Shown in pieces: positions 5,057-5,656 of a DNA stretch of 5,656 nucleotides. The translations under genes were made by a program, and so were the position numbers. Source of the stretch: CAYTET01 sp964436975 (GTDB taxonomy: Bacteria > Bacillota_I > Bacilli_A > Erysipelotrichales > Erysipelotrichaceae); assembly GCA_964436975.1 (NCBI GenBank), contig CAYTET010000085.1, positions 1 through 5,656 on the forward strand, written 5' to 3'. The notes below the pieces were generated by a model that had not been told where the DNA came from, ran no database searches, and was given only the letters and a program-made list of their open reading frames with translations. Each line of letters opens with the position of its first letter. The stretch's first letter is position 1.

Positions 5057-5656
5057 TTAACCGGCCGCTGAATCAGCCTGCATTGTCAGGCGGTCCTTCA
5101 GCCCGGGGGTAACCTGGATATCGCCCTGGTCGGTCACATAGACCGCTTCAATGTTTTCAGCCTGCAGCAGGCTGGTGCTGTTTTCGATGCCGCTGATAAA
5201 TACAGCGGTAGCCAGGGCATCAAGAGCTGTGGCGTCCTGACCGATCAGGGTAACCGAAGCCAGTTTTGACTCGGCCGGCCAGCCGGTCGAAGGATCGATG
5301 ATATGATGATAGCGGCGGCCCTGGAGCAGAAAGCAGCGTTCATTAAAACCGCTGGTAACGGCGGTCTGATTCTGAATGGTGATGCTGCCAAAGGCGCAGC
5401 CGGTCTTGCGGAAGGGGTTCTGAATGCCGACAGAACTGGCCCGCTTATAGGAATATACCGTTCCGCCCAGATTGATCAGGGCGCTTTCGACATCTGATTT
5501 CTGTAAAATCAACTGTATCTGGCTGATGGCATATCCTTTGGCGATGCCGCCCAGATCGATGCTGACATCCCGCCGCTTCAAAAAGACGGTCTGCTTATCT
5601 TCATTCAAAACCAGACTGTCCATATCAGTTTGCTGGCGGCAGGCTTCTATTTCTGC
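5057..5656 (-). CDS. apbE: ApbE FAD:protein FMN transferase (5' end outside the window)
   Basis: ApbE cleaves FAD and attaches FMN through a phosphoester bond to a Thr in proteins carrying a DxxSGAT-type motif, acting outside the cytoplasmic membrane with Mg2+. About 199 C-terminal residues are visible. The frame is open through the window edge, so the ATG at 5623 is internal, and the signal or lipoprotein peptide and FAD-binding N-terminus are not seen. Visible motifs are SIDLGGIAKGYA (about 5522-5563), ALINLGGTVYSYK, the TSGFNER segment, HHIIDPSTGWP (about 5276-5308) and DATALDALATA (about 5204-5236), whose Asp and Thr fit the family's Mg-binding site. The residue after INLGG is Thr where many homologues have Asp or Asn. 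The next gene, 14 bases downstream, encodes a protein with two target motifs, its obvious substrate. The promoter lies outside the window. Confidence 0.93.
   Translation of the reverse strand, partial: AEIEACRQQTDMDSLVLNEDKQTVFLKRRDVSIDLGGIAKGYAISQIQLILQKSDVESALINLGGTVYSYKRASSVGIQNPFRKTGCAFGSITIQNQTAVTSGFNERCFLLQGRRYHHIIDPSTGWPAESKLASVTLIGQDATALDALATAVFISGIENSTSLLQAENIEAVYVTDQGDIQVTPGLKDRLTMQADSAAG

Noticed and set aside
1..5656. tRNA, rRNA, CRISPR array, insertion sequence or prophage genes
   Set aside because: I found no cloverleaf, no regularly spaced repeats, no transposase or integrase motifs and no terminal inverted repeats.

Overview
This window looks like chromosomal DNA from a Gram-positive anaerobe of the Bacillota. 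The clues are purine-rich Shine-Dalgarno sites (GGGAGG, GAGG), a GTG start, compact Rho-independent terminators, and an ApbE plus FMN-binding redox pair of the kind common in gut anaerobes. Codons are moderately GC-rich and the gaps AT-rich. An Erysipelotrichia-like host is a guess; nothing here fixes the genus.

Layout. Positions 1-402 (+) hold the C-terminal part of a membrane methyltransferase of the isoprenylcysteine carboxyl methyltransferase / phospholipid methyltransferase type. Positions 403-964 hold no convincing gene. They do contain a terminator-like hairpin, a 14-bp perfect palindrome just upstream of a TTGACA promoter, a 15-base match to the T7 promoter/primer sequence, an 8-residue leader ORF with a good ribosome binding site, and a long-range inverted repeat ending in a T-run. 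Positions 965-2134 (+) encode a YhfX-type fold-III PLP protein and about 2158-3402 (+) a YhfW-type phosphopentomutase-like metalloenzyme. These are two adjacent members of the poorly understood enterobacterial yhf cluster, in the same order, standing here as a two-gene unit. A strong bidirectional terminator at about 3435-3477 separates them from a convergent operon.

The minus-strand operon reads apbE (5656 to 5057, 5' end outside the window) and then a 513-residue protein (5042 to 3501). That protein joins a NapH-like polyferredoxin membrane domain, two cytoplasmic 4Fe-4S clusters, a fifth membrane helix and two tandem extracytoplasmic FMN-binding domains, each with a DTVSGAT flavinylation motif. 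ApbE attaches FMN to such motifs, so enzyme and substrate are encoded 14 bases apart. The most likely role is moving electrons from cytoplasmic Fe-S clusters across the membrane to covalently bound FMN outside; the donor and final acceptor cannot be read from the window.

The most interesting items are this one-polypeptide transmembrane flavin/iron-sulfur conduit, the isolated yhfX-yhfW pair with its unusual Cys-rich segment, and the structured leader upstream of that pair.
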